A stretch of 64,000 nucleotides of DNA, from contig CAJNDS010000364.1 in assembly GCA_905221605.1 (NCBI GenBank), positions 92,142-156,141 of the forward strand, written 5' to 3'. Made by a program: the position numbers and the translations under genes. The notes under the pieces were generated by a model, which had not been told where the DNA came from, did not search any database, and saw nothing but the letters and a program-made list of their open reading frames with translations. Origin of the DNA: Symbiodinium natans (taxonomy: Eukaryota; Sar; Dinophyceae; Suessiales; Symbiodiniaceae). Below, one piece after another: positions 1 to 11,508 of this stretch (position 1 is its first letter; the number at the start of each line of letters is the position of its first letter).

Positions 1-653
1 AGAGAGAGAGCGAGAAAGAGAGAAAGAGAGAAAGAGAGAAAGAGAGAAAGAGAGAAAGAGAGAAAGAGAGAAAGAGAGAAAGAGAGAAAGAGAGAAAGAG
101 AGAAAGAGATAAAGAGAGAAAGAGAGAAAGAGAGAAAGAGAGAAAGAGAGAAAGAGAGAAAGAGAGAAAGAGAGAAAGAGAGCAAGAAAGAAAGAAATAA
201 AGAAAGAAAGAAAGAAAAACAGAAAAAGAGAAGGAGAGAAGGAGAGAAGGAGAGAAGGAGAGAAGGAGAGAAGGAGAGAAGGAGAGAAGGGGAGAAGGGG
301 AGAAGGGGAGAAGGGGAGAAGGGGAGAAGGGGAGAAGGGGAGAAGGGGAGAAGGGGAGAAGAGAAAGAGAGAAGGAAGAGAAGAGAAGGAGAAGGAGAGA
401 AGAGAGAAAGAAGAGGAGGAAGAAGGAGAGAGAAGGAGAGAGAAGGAGAGAGAAGGAGAGAGAAGGAGAGAGAAGGAGAGAGAAGGAGAGAGAAGGAGAG
501 AAAAGGAGAGAAAAGGAGAGAAAAGGAGAGAAAAGGAGAGAAGGAGAGAAGGAGAGAAGGAGAGAAGGAGAGAAGGAGAGAAGGAGAGAAGGAGAGAAGG
601 AGAGAAGGAGAGAAGGAGAGAAGGAGAGAAGGAGAGAAGGAGAGAAGGAGAGA
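1..653. repeat. Purine (GA-rich) microsatellite tract
   Basis: About 650 bp of nearly pure A/G on the plus strand, made of blocks with different short units: GAGAAA, then GGAGAA, GGGGAA, GGAGAGA, GGAGAAAA and GGAGAA again. No gene is visible. The blockwise unit changes suggest successive slippage expansions. Such a tract could form triplex DNA and is a likely place for assembly error. Confidence 0.95.
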
Positions 654-685
654 TACACATATATATATATGTATATATATATATA

Positions 686-2352
686 TGGTCATCCCCCCAT
701 GATCTAGGTTTTTCTTTGTCCCTATAAAAACCCTCGTAAATACCGATGAAAATGACACGCTGGGTATGTACGGCGAAGTCCTGTTTCTGCACGTCTAAGC
801 TTGTATGAAAAAAACCTGTAAATAGTGAAAAACGTGCGTGTTTGCACTATGTGCACGTCATCACCAAAAAAAACACCGACAAAACGTGCGAAAATGCAAT
901 TTCGAATTATTTGCACAGGGCAAGCTTCTAAACACAGAATTGTATGCAAAAAGCATGTTCTTTTTTGCAACGTTTGCCAAAAAAATAAAATCCAAAAATC
1001 CAAAAACTCAAAACCATAAAGCCGGGACACCGCTGTTTTTGGAATTTGTGGTTTTCTCCAGGTTTTTTGGGTTTTCTTTGGAAAAATCAAAAAAAGCCAT
1101 GCGTTTTTTTGGATTTTAGGTGTTCGGATTTCATAGGGTGTGGCCTGTAAATATAGAATTCTAGGTACATTTAAACACGAATGGCTCACAAGATGTCATC
1201 TTAGGGTGTGGCCCATTAAATTCTGTCCAAAGGGGTGTGGCCTCTTAATTTAAAATTCAATTTAAGTGGAATTACAAACGAGTCCAGATGAGGATTTCTC
1301 AGGGTGTTTTTTTAAATACAAGCCTCAAACTACATTTCATTACGAAGCGAGGGTGTGGTCAGCAATAATAAACTCCAAAATAGGCAATAACCATTGAGGC
1401 TTAGAAGAGGATGTCCTGGGGCGTGGCCTCTCAATATGTTTGCCCTACTTGGGTTTAATTACGAACGAAGCCGTGGCTTCATCACACACAAGCCTATTGA
1501 CGTTTCATTAAGAGGCCCCAGAAGAGGGATTCTTGGGGTGCGGCTGTTGAATAGGGAATTGTAAGTACATTTAAATACGAATGGGGCTCAGAAGATGATA
1601 CAAAGTTCTCTTATCAGATTCTGCTACGAACAGGCCCTAGAATGGTGTTGCTTTTTTAATACTCGCGTCTATGCAAATCGAACATAAGTCTCATTACACG
1701 CAGCTCTAATGAGGATTTCTTTGGGTGTGGCTTTATAATACAGACTTCTCATTCAGCTGCATTACAACTAGGGGCCAGAAAGGGATTTCATAGGGCGTGG
1801 TCTGCAAAATAAAATTCTAACGAGGAGGATGTCTTGGGGTTGGCCTCTGCATATACACTTGCTTTACTTGGGTTTAATTACGAAGGAAGCCCAGAGGGTG
1901 TGGGTTTACAATACAAAATCAAATGACGTTTCATTACGAATGGGGCCCAATGAGGCTTAGAAGAAGATGTCGTGGGGCGGGGACTCTACATATGTTTGTT
2001 TTACTTGGGTTCATTCCGAACGAAGCTGTGGCTCTATCAGACACAAGTCTACTGAAATTTCATGAAGAGGGCCCAGAAGAGGATTTCATAGGGTGTGGGC
2101 TTCTTATATAGAAGCTGACCTCTGCAGAAAATGAGATTTTGTTACGGACAGGCAGGCCCCAGAAGAGGATTTCATAGGATGCGGCATTTAATAGGCAAAC
2201 TTGATTTCTAAATAAAATTGTACTACGAATGAGGCCAGAGGATTTCTCAGAGGGTGTGGCCTTTTGATACAAATTCCGAATTAGGTTTAAATGTCACTTT
2301 GATGTGCCCGAAAGGCCTTCCGACCTAGATCATGGGGAGGGGGGGGTGAGCA
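686..2352. mobile_element. Putative 1.67 kb element with inverted ends and a degenerate internal tandem array
   Basis: The left end has CCCCATGATCTAGGT and the right end ACCTAGATCATGGGG, a 15-bp inverted repeat in TA-rich flanks (TATAT on both sides). Between about 1120 and 2290 there is a diverged tandem array of roughly 80-100 bp units. Their shared parts are AGGGTGTGGCC, then a T/A-rich stretch, then TTTCATTACGAA followed by GGGCCCAGAAGAGGATTTC. No transposase reading frame is recognisable, so if this is a transposon it is non-autonomous. Alternatively it is a satellite block that happens to have palindromic edges. Confidence 0.55.
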
Positions 2353-2856
2353 TGTATATCAAAAAAAGAACAAAACGAGAGAGAGAAAGAGAGAGTGAAA
2401 GGAGAGAGAGAGAGAGAGAGCAAGAGACAGAATAAAAAGAATCAAAAAATGCAAAGAAAGAAATCAGAAAAGAAAGAACGAAAGAAAGAAGAGAGCAGCG
2501 GAGAAAAAACAAAAAACAAAGCAACATCCCAGAACTATTTAAATCAGGGCTTGGGCACGGCGAGGTGCTTTGGGGGTTCATTGTCGAAAGCTCTCCTGCA
2601 AAAAGAACCAAAAAAAATCTTCTTGCACAAACTACCAATCCTGGCCCGCGGTTGGACACTCTCACCCTCCCCCCGCCGGGAAAATCAACAAAACTCCCTC
2701 TTGCGTGCGCCCGGCTCCGGGCGACAGCCATATCTTATATACATATACATATAGTACATAGATATGCAACAATTATAGGAATATATGTAGATCTGTATAT
2801 ACATATGTGTTTCCAATAGACGTTCTACTCCCCACTCTACACAGCATGAGCGCCAC

Positions 2857-2980
2857 TTGGTTTGTCTGTGTTCTCTTCGGTCGGCGTCCGAGCAGCTTTG
2901 TGAAATCGTCGTTGACCTCCACTTTCAGCTTGATTTCCGGCTGCACGTCCGGCATGTCCTTCAGATGTTCATCAGATGTC
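2857..2980 (-). CDS. Probable coding exon of an unidentified protein
   Basis: The minus strand reads open with coding-like composition, including DMPDVQPEIKLKVEV followed by a basic stretch with GRRPKRTQTNQ. The 3' splice site AG lies exactly at the edge of the CCCTAAA array (2981-3071) and a GT donor follows the last glutamine codon. It may belong to the proline/methionine-rich gene upstream (5.0-6.35 kb), but I could not bridge the gap. No family recognised. Confidence 0.45.
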
Positions 2981-3071
2981 TTTAGGGTTTAGGGTTTAGG
3001 GTTTAGGGTTTAGGGTTTAGGGTTTAGGGTTTAGGGTTTAGGGTTTAGGGTTTAGGGTTTAGGGTTTAGGG
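2981..3071 (+). repeat. Interstitial telomere-type array (TTTAGGG)n, about 13 units
   Basis: Nearly perfect TTTAGGG on the plus strand. In the sense of the minus-strand exon at 2857-2980 it is CCCTAAA and abuts the acceptor AG. Confidence 0.97.
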
Positions 3072-3232
3072 CTCTGGGTTTCTTTGCAAATAAGAACCCT
3101 CGAGCTTTCTCGTTACCATTCGCGGGGTTTGAAAAAAAAAAACACGCTTCGGCGCATCTTGCGTCCAAGATGCCACAGAACCGTACCTCAGTGCAAGGCC
3201 ACGTGGGCTGACATTGTAATGACAACCGGTGC

Positions 3233-3258
3233 CTAAACCCTAAACCCTAAACCCTAAA
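3233..3258 (-). repeat. Short CCCTAAA array, opposite orientation to 2981-3071
   Basis: Three to four units of CCCTAAA on the plus strand. With the array at 2981-3071 it forms an inverted pair that could fold the intervening 160 bp into a loop. Confidence 0.9.
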
Positions 3259-3264
3259 AATTGC

Positions 3265-3336
3265 TGCTGCCAATTTGCTTCTGGAAGAACGAGTGCAGGT
3301 CTTTCAGCTTGATGAACGGCCTCATGGGACACTTAT
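3265..3336 (-). CDS. Possible coding exon (minus strand)
   Basis: The minus-strand frame reads DKCPMRPFIKLKDLHSFF after a CTTGAAG acceptor. The plus strand is also open here with sensible residues (EERVQVFQLDERPHG), so the strand is uncertain. I prefer minus because every recognised gene in the window is on that strand. 3390-3780 is likewise open on both strands with no family match. Confidence 0.3.
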
Positions 3337-3779
3337 CTTCAAGAAAGAAAACAGAGAACAACCATCAGGATAAAAATACATACGCAGCCCCTTATCTTCT
3401 GTCTTGCAGACGATAAAACTGCTGCTGAGATGGGCACTGTGGAAAACACCCACAGTCATTCCATCTTACGCGGACAGGAGACAGCCCCTCTTGATGCCAT
3501 TCACTTGGGTTTTGGTTTTGAAGCTTGACCAGTTTCAAGGCGCCACCGTATCCTTCCGTGACGAACAGAATGTGTTGGGCACAGCCATATCTAGGAGGAA
3601 CTTGGTTCCTCAATTGAAAGAAGTACCTCCCTCTTCCTTCATGCGTGAATTGCTGGCCTTCATGTCCGTGACACCTGATGGTGGCGATATGTCTACCTAA
3701 TCCTTTTTCGAGCGAGGAACGTCTCGGGGCCAGACGCCAATTTGGATAAAACCCTTGCTGGAGTGCAAACACTGCCCTG

Positions 3780-4980
3780 CAGAAAAGCTATGCTACACCC
3801 TGCACCCATCCTCACCTCACTGAGGCTTGGGGGTGGCCTCACCTACGGGACCCGCACCTTCGTGCAGCGAGGTCGTGAAATATGAACGGGACGATCTGCG
3901 ACTTGGTGTGCACGGCCAGAAGAGATGCGCCCAGAGACCCTGGGCTGCCGTCTTCCGGTCTGAGCGAGGACGTCCCAACTATTCCCAACTGTTCCAGTGC
4001 TCAAGAACAGGGTCAAGCTGGGGAATCCTCCTCCTCAAGTAAGCCGGTAGGGGCCGGCAAATGCGGGACACCCCCAGAACCCCAACCCGGCCCCAGGAAG
4101 AATCCGGTGGCAATGGTTGGTCCTGGGGGGCCGAGGGACTGGCTAGGTCCTTGGCCTCTGCCGAATGCCCGAATGACTCAAATTTTAGGTTTGGTCTTGG
4201 TCTGCGGTGCTATCATGGAACACGGACAACCCAAGAGACACGGAAGGGCGGGGAAGCTGGAGGACTGCTGCCCTTCGGTCCTGGAACAGCCAGCCGCCCC
4301 TGCGTTTCTGCGCACCAATGGTCCACCCGGCACCCCGGGACCCCCCGACCGGTCCCAGGCTCGGCGGCCAGAGGAAGCGAAGAGCCGGAGCCCCCCAGCT
4401 TCGAAAAAGAAGCCGCCCACACCGCCCCCGAGGACTCCAACAGGCCTGCGAGCAAAGAGACTTCATTCCGGCGCCCTGCCAGCGTGAAGGGCCACTGCAC
4501 AGCAAACGGGCTGAAGCAGTCTCAGCAATTCTATTCCCTGCTTTTCAGCCGTCTCCAATCGTCCCCCAGCTAGGCTACGAGTGACCTTTCACCGAGCTGA
4601 ACACAGCGTTAAGCGCATGACACCAAGAGATGCGCACGAAGCTCAGGCCAGCACTCCGTGTTCCACACTTCGGGAGAAAGGTTGTTTGTGACCTTCACCT
4701 CAATGCTACTGGATAGGGACTGGCGAGCTGGCCAACTTTTATGTCAAGCGACCTCCAGCCAGCACTCTCCTGGTTCTGGATGCCCACCAGGGCGAACCTG
4801 GATACCATTCTTGTTGAAACTGCCCTGCGCTTGAAGAGCTCCAGTTGCGAGAATGAACCGTACGTTGGGGATGACTGACAAAAATTGTGAAAAAGTCCAT
4901 TACGGCAGACAGTTTCATTGCAGCCTTTGCCGACGAGGGTGCTGATGCAGAAGCCTTGACGCACAGGGGAAGGTGCAAGA
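3780..4980. other. GC-rich stretch with no assignable gene
   Basis: Overlapping proline-rich frames are open on both strands between about 3.8 and 4.57 kb, as expected from GC-rich composition. 4.7-4.98 kb may hold a terminal exon of the proline/methionine-rich gene (minus frame with ASASAPSSAKAAMKLSAV after an AAG acceptor), but nothing decides it. Confidence 0.4.
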
Positions 4981-5024
4981 ACTCAGAATATACATCAGAG
5001 GATCCATGAAGAGCCAGGGAGCGT

Positions 5025-6352
5025 TTGGTTCCTTCTTGATCTTGGTCTCAATCTTCTTATTCTCCGGCCTTGCAGGCTCCTGCAAGGACGACCCAAGAGT
5101 CAGGCAAGCAATGCACTGAGCATCGCCGCACTAAGTCCGAGTCCCTGTCCTTCTTGGGAACCTGGCAGGATGGGCGCGTGCACGGCTGTGCGATTTGGGG
5201 GCCGTCCCCGTGGAGCATTTTGTTGTGATGCATTAGTAGTCTTCAAGACTTGTCGATGGCCCACCTGCTGTCGTACTTGAGGTGGAGGCGCGTTTGTCTT
5301 CGGCTGAGCAGGCCTGAGCAAGAAGAGCTGCGGGGGAAAATTCAGAAATAATCCAATCCCTAGACCCTAAACCCTAAACCTAAACCCTAAACCCTAAAAC
5401 ACTAAGCGGTCTCACTGAACACCATATGTCCACCCAGTTGCGGTGCCCCCGGCGGTCGCATGCCATGTAGTGGCATATGGTTGGGAGGCGGCCATGCAGG
5501 CATGCCCGAATCGACCTGAGCTACGAAAACAACATGAAACAACTGGTTTAGGGTTTAGGGTTTAGGGTTGAAGGGTTTAAGGGTTTAAGGGTTTAAGGGT
5601 TTAAGGGTTTAAGGGTTTAAGGGTTTACGGGTTTAAGGGTTTAAGGGTTTAGGGCTGCAGACTCACAAGAGGCCATGCACCTTGGCCATCACCGGGCGCA
5701 TCTGGAGCTGTTTCGCCATTGGGTCCTGCATGTGAACGGCTCAACCCGTTTCAGCCATCCATGGTCCAGTGCAAAGACACAGGTGAAGCAAAATGTGATA
5801 ACAATTTGCGTAGCTCACCTGCATCTGATAATCCATCATCGCTGGAGGAGGCGGCGGTGGTGGCGGCGGTGGTATCTTGGCGGCGAAGGCACTGTACATG
5901 GCCTTGACAGATGCAGTCTGCACCACTGACGCAGTCTGCGGCACGGCTTGACTGCGTAAGGTTTGCAAGCAAGAAGAAACCACTGGCCACAAAAGGCCAA
6001 AGCTTTAGAAAGCAGCAATTGCTGGATGAGGGTTTTGGGTGAGGGTGCTAGGGTTCACAGCAACAGCATTTCCACCACACCATGGGTTTCAACTCTTCGG
6101 GTAGGGTATAGGGGTTTAGGTTTAGGGCTTGAAGGGGGCGAGAAGAGCGCGTGCGTTGGGATGAAGAACTGCTGCAAATTTTATGGGGCTGATGTGTGCC
6201 CTGGGTCCAAATATCCTGCCAACTTTATTGGGTGTGCACTGCCAGCTGGCATTTGCTGAAGCTTCCTTTTAGACATGCCAATAACTTTCAAAGTATTGCC
6301 AGACGGCTTCTTATGGCGGGCATGCTCCAAATGGCCGACCATGACCATTTGA
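5025..6352 (-). CDS. Proline/methionine-rich protein, six phase-consistent exons, identity unknown
   Basis: Six minus-strand exons join in frame: 6352-6266 (VGHLEHARHKKPSGNTLKV), 5951-5819 (VVQTASVKAMYSAFAAK then ten prolines, then MMDYQMQ), 5725-5681 (DPMAKQLQMRPVMAK), 5515-5423 (MPAWPPPNHMPLHGMRPPG), 5327-5250 (PAQPKTNAPPPQVRQQVG) and 5079-about 5025 (EPARPENKKIETKIKK). Donors are GA for the first intron and GT for the next four; acceptors are AG. Codon phases agree at each of the five joins, which chance would rarely give. Low-complexity P/M/Q sequence of this kind is common in splicing and RNA-binding proteins, but no domain is recognisable. A resemblance to the linker of poly(A)-binding protein was considered and not supported. 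Introns 5516-5680 and 5328-5422 consist largely of telomere-type repeats. The start codon and further exons are not identified. Confidence 0.6.
5360..5399 (-). repeat. CCCTAAA array inside a 95-nt intron
   Basis: Degenerate CCCTAAA on the plus strand (gene sense TTTAGGG). It fills about 40 of the 95 nt of the inferred intron 5328-5422. Confidence 0.9.
5545..5654 (+). repeat. TTTAGGG / TTTAAGGG array filling a 165-nt intron
   Basis: Starts as TTTAGGG and becomes an 8-bp variant TTTAAGGG repeated about nine times. It occupies about 110 of the 165 nt of inferred intron 5516-5680. In gene sense it is the C-rich strand, ending 30 nt before the acceptor. Confidence 0.95.
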
Positions 6353-7440
6353 CTTAAGATGCTCAGTGGCTGTGCATGAGGGCAAAGCAGCACAAAAAGC
6401 ATGTAGGGTTTAGGGTCTAGGGTTTTGGGTTTGATAGGGCCTAGATGCTGTGAAGGTTAGGCTTTGGAACAAGCTCGAAAGCTTCGTGAGGCGCGAAGAG
6501 CAGCTTTGGCCCGATTGTGGAAGGCCATCTAACACTTTTCTCCCACCCCAAGCCGTCCGAGGCGGCAAAGCCACCCAAACCTATTCCTTTTAGGGTTTAG
6601 GCCTAAACTCAATCCATGCTTACTTTCCATAAAACTTCTTCATTCCGTCACGGCGATCGTTCGAAATGCAGGTTCACAAGGGCCCAGACAAGGCCTCAAG
6701 AGTCTGGCAAGTCCCTACTACTCCCCCCCTCTACTACCCCCCCGACCACCTCCCGACAACCCCCTACCCCCCCTACCACCCCTCCTACCACCCCCCCTGC
6801 CAAGTGTCAGGCGGTTCAGGGGTGCAGGTTTAGGGCATTGACTGTAATACGAACCACCGGGCCCATCGTGGGTGCTACCGACCTCCGCTTAGGCGCCGCC
6901 CCCCAACGTAGGGGGGGGGGGGGGGGGCGGCCTAGGCCTTGAGTTTAGGGTTTTAAGGTTTTAGGGTTTTAGGGCTTTAGGGTTTTAGGGTTTTAGGGCT
7001 TTAGGTTTCAGGGTTTAGGGTTTAGGGCTTAGGGTTTAGGGTTTCGGGTTTCGGGTTTAGGGTTTAGGGTTTAGGGTTTAGGGTTTAGGGTTTAGGGTCC
7101 GATGACTGGTCCGAAGACATTGACCCGCGAGTGGCGGTCCCTGCACTGTCTTGCTGCGTCCAAGCCGCCTCCTGCGACATCTCCTCCCGACTCTCAAGCT
7201 CGGCAATATGATGATCGAATATCATACTATGGTAGCATATTAACAAAGAATATACTAGAGTAATACACGAAGATAACTATATAACAGTATGACCCGAAAA
7301 ATATAGTAGCATGATAAAACAATCAAGTAATCGAATAATAGAACAGTCGAGGAATAGAATTTTCGAATAATCGAATCACAGAAGTATAGAAAAATAGCAC
7401 AATCGAACAATAGGATCATATACTAATGGGAATACAATAA
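6353..7440. other. Intergenic or intronic stretch with telomere-type arrays and a T/P minisatellite
   Basis: Holds short TTTAGGG remnants near 6403-6432 and 6590-6602, a CCCCCTACCACC-type minisatellite at about 6718-6800, a G run (6911-6927), a long mixed array 6942-7098, and an AT-rich stretch 7200-7440 with recurring ATCGAATA. No exon could be supported, although 6480-6560 (minus) is open with plausible residues. Confidence 0.6.
6942..7098 (+). repeat. TTTAGGG array with TTTTAGGG and TTTCGGG variants
   Basis: About 22 units. The left half is degenerate (TTTTAGGG, GCTTTAGGG) and the right half near perfect. Confidence 0.95.
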
Positions 7441-7486
7441 AAACATGTTCATACAAATAAGAATACAAATATACAACAATGTAATC

Positions 7487-7570
7487 TAGCAAAGTTGCAA
7501 TGTCCTTCATGGCACGGTTCATCTGAAGAGGTAGAGAATCCTCGGGAGCGCTGGCCGACTTTGGCATCTC
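7487..7570 (-). CDS. Possible exon, unidentified protein
   Basis: A 28-codon open stretch (EMPKSASAPEDSLPLQ, then MNRAMKDIATLL) between an AAG acceptor and a GA donor at CTA|GATT. Composition is protein-like, in contrast to the AT-rich and GA-repeat DNA on either side. No family recognised and no partner exon joined. Confidence 0.35.
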
Positions 7571-7665
7571 CTTGAAAAAGCGGGGCAGGGTGGCAGACGA
7601 GGGCTCGAAGGGACATTCGAACCAAGGCCACTGGAGTTCTAACAAGCAAGTGGAGGGGAGAGCGA

Positions 7666-7705
<40 letters not shown>

Positions 7706-8277
7706 AGAGCTGCAAGCAGAGAGATCTGTCCTGTGTCTGTCCCATGCGGGCTGCCAAAACCTGCCGCCTGCCAGTTGCCACTGCGCGCGCGCACCAAACA
7801 TAACAGCTGCTGAACAACGTGAAGAAACTGGCAGCCAAGCTTCTGCATCTTATATGAAGCCTAGGCTGCTAACGCACAAGGTCGGTTTTCGCACTGCGCA
7901 CTGCTCTGCGGGATCTTCTGCCTTTCGAGCAGCCATTTCATATGTCGAGAAGTGGCATTGCTGAATGGCCTCTGCCAGACTGTGCTGTGAACCTTGGCAA
8001 ATGCGGGGAAGAGCGAGGGGACTTGCCTTGTGCAGCTCGCTCCCAACTGGGGCAGAAACTGTAGTGAAGCTGCAGCTGGCAATCCATGATGTACCTTCGA
8101 TGCTCTTGCCATCTCTTGTCCTAGCCCGTGAACCCACCGCCGACTTCTTCAGCCAAGGTTGCTTCTCGTTCTTTGCGTGAGCTTTTCGGCGGGAGATCGC
8201 GTCCCCAAACTGCAAAAATGCTTGTGGCATTCCTTGGGTGCTCTGCGTTCCTCTCACATGAGAGCAGGTCGAGGAGC

Positions 8278-8334
8278 CCCAAACCCTAAACCCTAAACCC
8301 TAAACCCTAAACCCTGAACCCTGAACCCTAAACC
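8278..8334 (-). repeat. CCCTAAA array
   Basis: About eight units with two CCCTGAA variants, followed by a C-rich homopolymer. Confidence 0.95.
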
Positions 8335-8459
8335 CCCCGCCCCCCCCCCCCAACTCAGCGCAACCATTTTTGCCGCTCTGAAACGAACTGTGCCATCGGA
8401 CTTGGGAAAGTGCAACTTGACCTTCAGAGCTCCAACAAATGCTCAAACACAAGTGTTGT

Positions 8460-8552
8460 TTGGGAATTTAGGAATTTAGGGAATTTAGGGAATTTAGGGG
8501 ATTTAGGAAATTTAGGGAATTTAGGGAATTTAGGGATTCAGAGTTTAGGTGA
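8460..8552 (+). repeat. Telomere-like variant array, unit GGGAATTTA
   Basis: A 9-bp variant (AATTTAGGG) repeated about nine times, probably derived from the TTTAGGG unit by a two-base expansion. Confidence 0.85.
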
Positions 8553-8736
8553 CACACCAAGTTGCAACACGTCGCTCACGCAGGTGCAACACTCCCACGA
8601 ACGTCGAGTTCAGCTAGACGCCAGCCACTTGTAACGTGCAGGCTGGCATTCGCAAGGGGCAAAAAGGCTCACCAAGGTGTAACGAGACGCCAACATGATA
8701 CATGGCCGATGAGTGTGTGTACTGCGTACACGCCAA

Positions 8737-8838
8737 CGCTAATGCCAAGAGGAAGTCCGACTGCTGAAGTATCGAGGCTGAGCCCAAGGCCAGATCGCAC
8801 TGCTCGAACTCTTCAAGTAGGGCTTGCGGAGTCACGTT
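8737..8838 (-). CDS. Possible exon, unidentified protein
   Basis: The minus strand is open after a CTCAG acceptor with NVTPQALLEEFEQCD and further hydrophobic residues (SDFLLALALACTQYTH). The plus strand is also open. The 3' end is uncertain. Confidence 0.3.
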
Positions 8839-8997
8839 CTGAGGCCAGGAAAGAAGCACATGGAAAACCGTCTATGGCGCAAAGACATGGTCATGGCAGG
8901 GCTGGATGGAAATGCTCCGAGTGCTCCGTTGCTCAAACGCTCGGTCCTGGCTAATGCGGCACTTCATAAAGTAATCCATGCCTCGGTGGTGTCATGC

Positions 8998-9466
8998 TTG
9001 GATGTTCATGGTACCTATTGACCAATTATGACTGCACTTGGAACCCACTTGTAAGCCTCTTAAGTGCTCCAATAATCCGAGCATCAGTTTAATTAATACC
9101 CCCATATTTAAAGAAATTTTTTTGGCCGGAAGCCCGCCGGAAGACTACTTTCCATTAGGGTGGATTTCGTATGGGACAAACCCCCCACATTTAAAGGAAT
9201 TTTTTTTGGGGGGGTTCAAAAATCTGTCGGCAGGCTTCTTGTTTTGCTTGCGGAGATGCGGAGCTACAGCACCTCAGGGATCTGCAGCCTATTGTTTTTA
9301 ATAGAGAATCAATGCAGGGCCATGGTCCAATTATTGCGGAACCCTGCCTTCCTTATTTTGGGGGGGGGGGGGGGCCCCCACCAATTAAACAGAAGCTCGG
9401 ATTATGCTTATAAGTACAGTTGCAAGTACAGTTATCATCGGTTCATAAGTACCATGAACCTCCAAG
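8998..9466. mobile_element. MITE-like element, family A copy 1 (469 bp)
   Basis: Ends are inverted copies: TTGGATGTTCATGGTAC at the left and GTACCATGAACCTCCAA at the right, with similarity extending inward. Two shorter copies with the same ends lie at 21421-21563 and 45941-46117. The interior has no coding capacity and carries two similar stretches (CCCCATATTTAAAG and CCCCACATTTAAAG). Non-autonomous; the transposase family is unknown. Confidence 0.75.
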
Positions 9467-10124
9467 TGAGCTGTCACAATATATACCACAAGCACCCTGG
9501 GGAACCCTTCCCGTCGAACGGTCGATGTCTTCGACTCTACTACAGCTTACGACAGTGAATTGGGCTACAGATGGGATACAGCGATGGTATGCAGCCAGCA
9601 AGATTCTGCTGACTGTCCATCTCGGCCTGATTCGGCCTCCGTGCACATGCTCCCCGCATCCAGTTCCCTAGACTTGAAAGGACGATCTTGCAAACTAGCT
9701 GGACCATGCAATGCTATTGCCATGAGACTACTCGTGCTCCCAGTTGATGCGCGTCGTGTCCGGAATGCAGCCACTAGCCTATCAACTTTGTACGAAGAAA
9801 CACCACAAAGCCCGCTTGTCCCAACACATCCCCGATACCAATTGACTTGGGGACACACCAGAGACAACGGGGTCCAAACTACTGCCATGCTTCGTATCTC
9901 TTGAGGGAGCTTTGGATTTGCCATTTCAGCCCAAGTAGCCCTGCGGTGGGGGCAAGCACTTCGCCCATCGGCCACCCGACGTTAGCCTTGAATCTGAACA
10001 GACAGGTGAGGCTGTGAAGGACACATTGCTGCTCTGACATGCCCTGCTATCTCCTGCTGGTCGCTCACATCCCGCGAGAAGATGCAACTTTCTTGCGGGA
10101 ATGTGCGACGAGGATGTGCCAACA
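9467..10124. other. Downstream flank of the uridylyltransferase gene
   Basis: Only chance-like frames on both strands. Further 3' exons of the uridylyltransferase could lie here (for example near 10,040), but no motif supports one. Confidence 0.4.
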
Positions 10125-11454
10125 TCAGCCAAGATGCACGTTCAAGGTGTTGTGCATCTCGTCCACGAACCGCTTTTTGCCAGCTCTGCTGCACTTCCCT
10201 GCGAGAAGTCGGCGCAAGCTGTTTCATGGAGACAAGCACTGCCATCTAGTGCTTTGGTGCAGACTTGAAGCATCTTGTAGGCATTCTCGGGAGGACCCCT
10301 CTGGAGGCCCGTCTTCCGAGGTTCCACATGCGATGTGACAAGTGCCACGGCCTGCCAGGTTGTGCTTGAGATCAAAGGGATCCTCCAGGTACCACTGCTC
10401 CTCGTTCGTCTGGAGCGGCCTTAGGGTTTCGCGTTTAGGGTTTAGGGTTTAGGGTTGAGGGTTTAGGGTTTAGGTTTGGGGTCTGGGGCTTGGGGTTTAG
10501 GGTTCGGAGAATGTGTTGACATGCTTTGCGAGTTCGTGCTGACGACATCTGACGACTGCGAGGCGGACTTGGCTGACAGCACATCCCACAAGCAAGTGGC
10601 AAGGAGTACTTGTCGACGAACTGTCCAGGCTTCTGCCTCAGTAAGAAATACTTTGGCTCCTTGCGCACTGCCATGGAGCTGCCAACTTCTGAGGCAGCAC
10701 GACGTCGGAAGTCGGAGGTTCTCATGTGCGGAACATGCGCAACTCTCTGGGGCCGTCACAGACGCATGCAAACTGCATGCTGCCGCCAATTGAACTCGCG
10801 CGTGTAAAACCGAAAGAAGCCCACCAGAAGTTCACCTGCCAGGCACTGGCAGGCTCTCTATTCGGGCTGGTAAACTGAGTTCTCACTGAAAGCCGTGCCT
10901 ATAGACATCTGGTTCTGTGACTTCGGGAGATTCTCGACCTGATGCTGGTCATGCCGCCTCTCACGCGTTGAGCAGGCCCGGGTACTGATAGGCGCTAAGA
11001 GCGCAGCATCGAAGAAGAACTTGGTTTCCCAGATGTCTTCACCACCCCACTTTCCTGAGAGAAGTCTTCGGCCAAGACACATGACGAGTTCCCTTGCTGC
11101 CTTGTTGCGACATGTGGGCAGCTACTAAAGCAACAGTTCAACCTGCTTCCCCTGTATAACCCTATATACACCTTATATAGCCCCTATATACCCAAGTAGC
11201 CCCTAAATAAACCCCGACGTAGCAACAGTTCAGCCTCTTGGAATCCTGCGAAGCTGCGGTCTGACACGGGAACCGACTCGCAGTCCATGGCCTGAAGATT
11301 CGGCACCTCGGGAGCTCGTCTTACTAAGGGGTACAAGGAGGGACCCCTCGAAGGGGCCCTTAATCTTATTCCCCTACATGACACCTATACATATATATGT
11401 ATGTATGTCTACGTAGACGTATACGTATACGTATACGTATACGTATACGTATAC

Positions 11455-11508
<54 letters not shown>

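Noticed and set aside
5100-5327. Poly(A)-binding protein C-terminus (GLSAAMLSALLA resembles the linker before the MLLE domain)
   Set aside because: No MLLE domain follows, and a phase-consistent splice at 5250 removes the segment.
5545-8552. CRISPR-like regular repeats
   Set aside because: The units are contiguous telomere-type tandem repeats without unique spacers, in a eukaryotic nuclear context.
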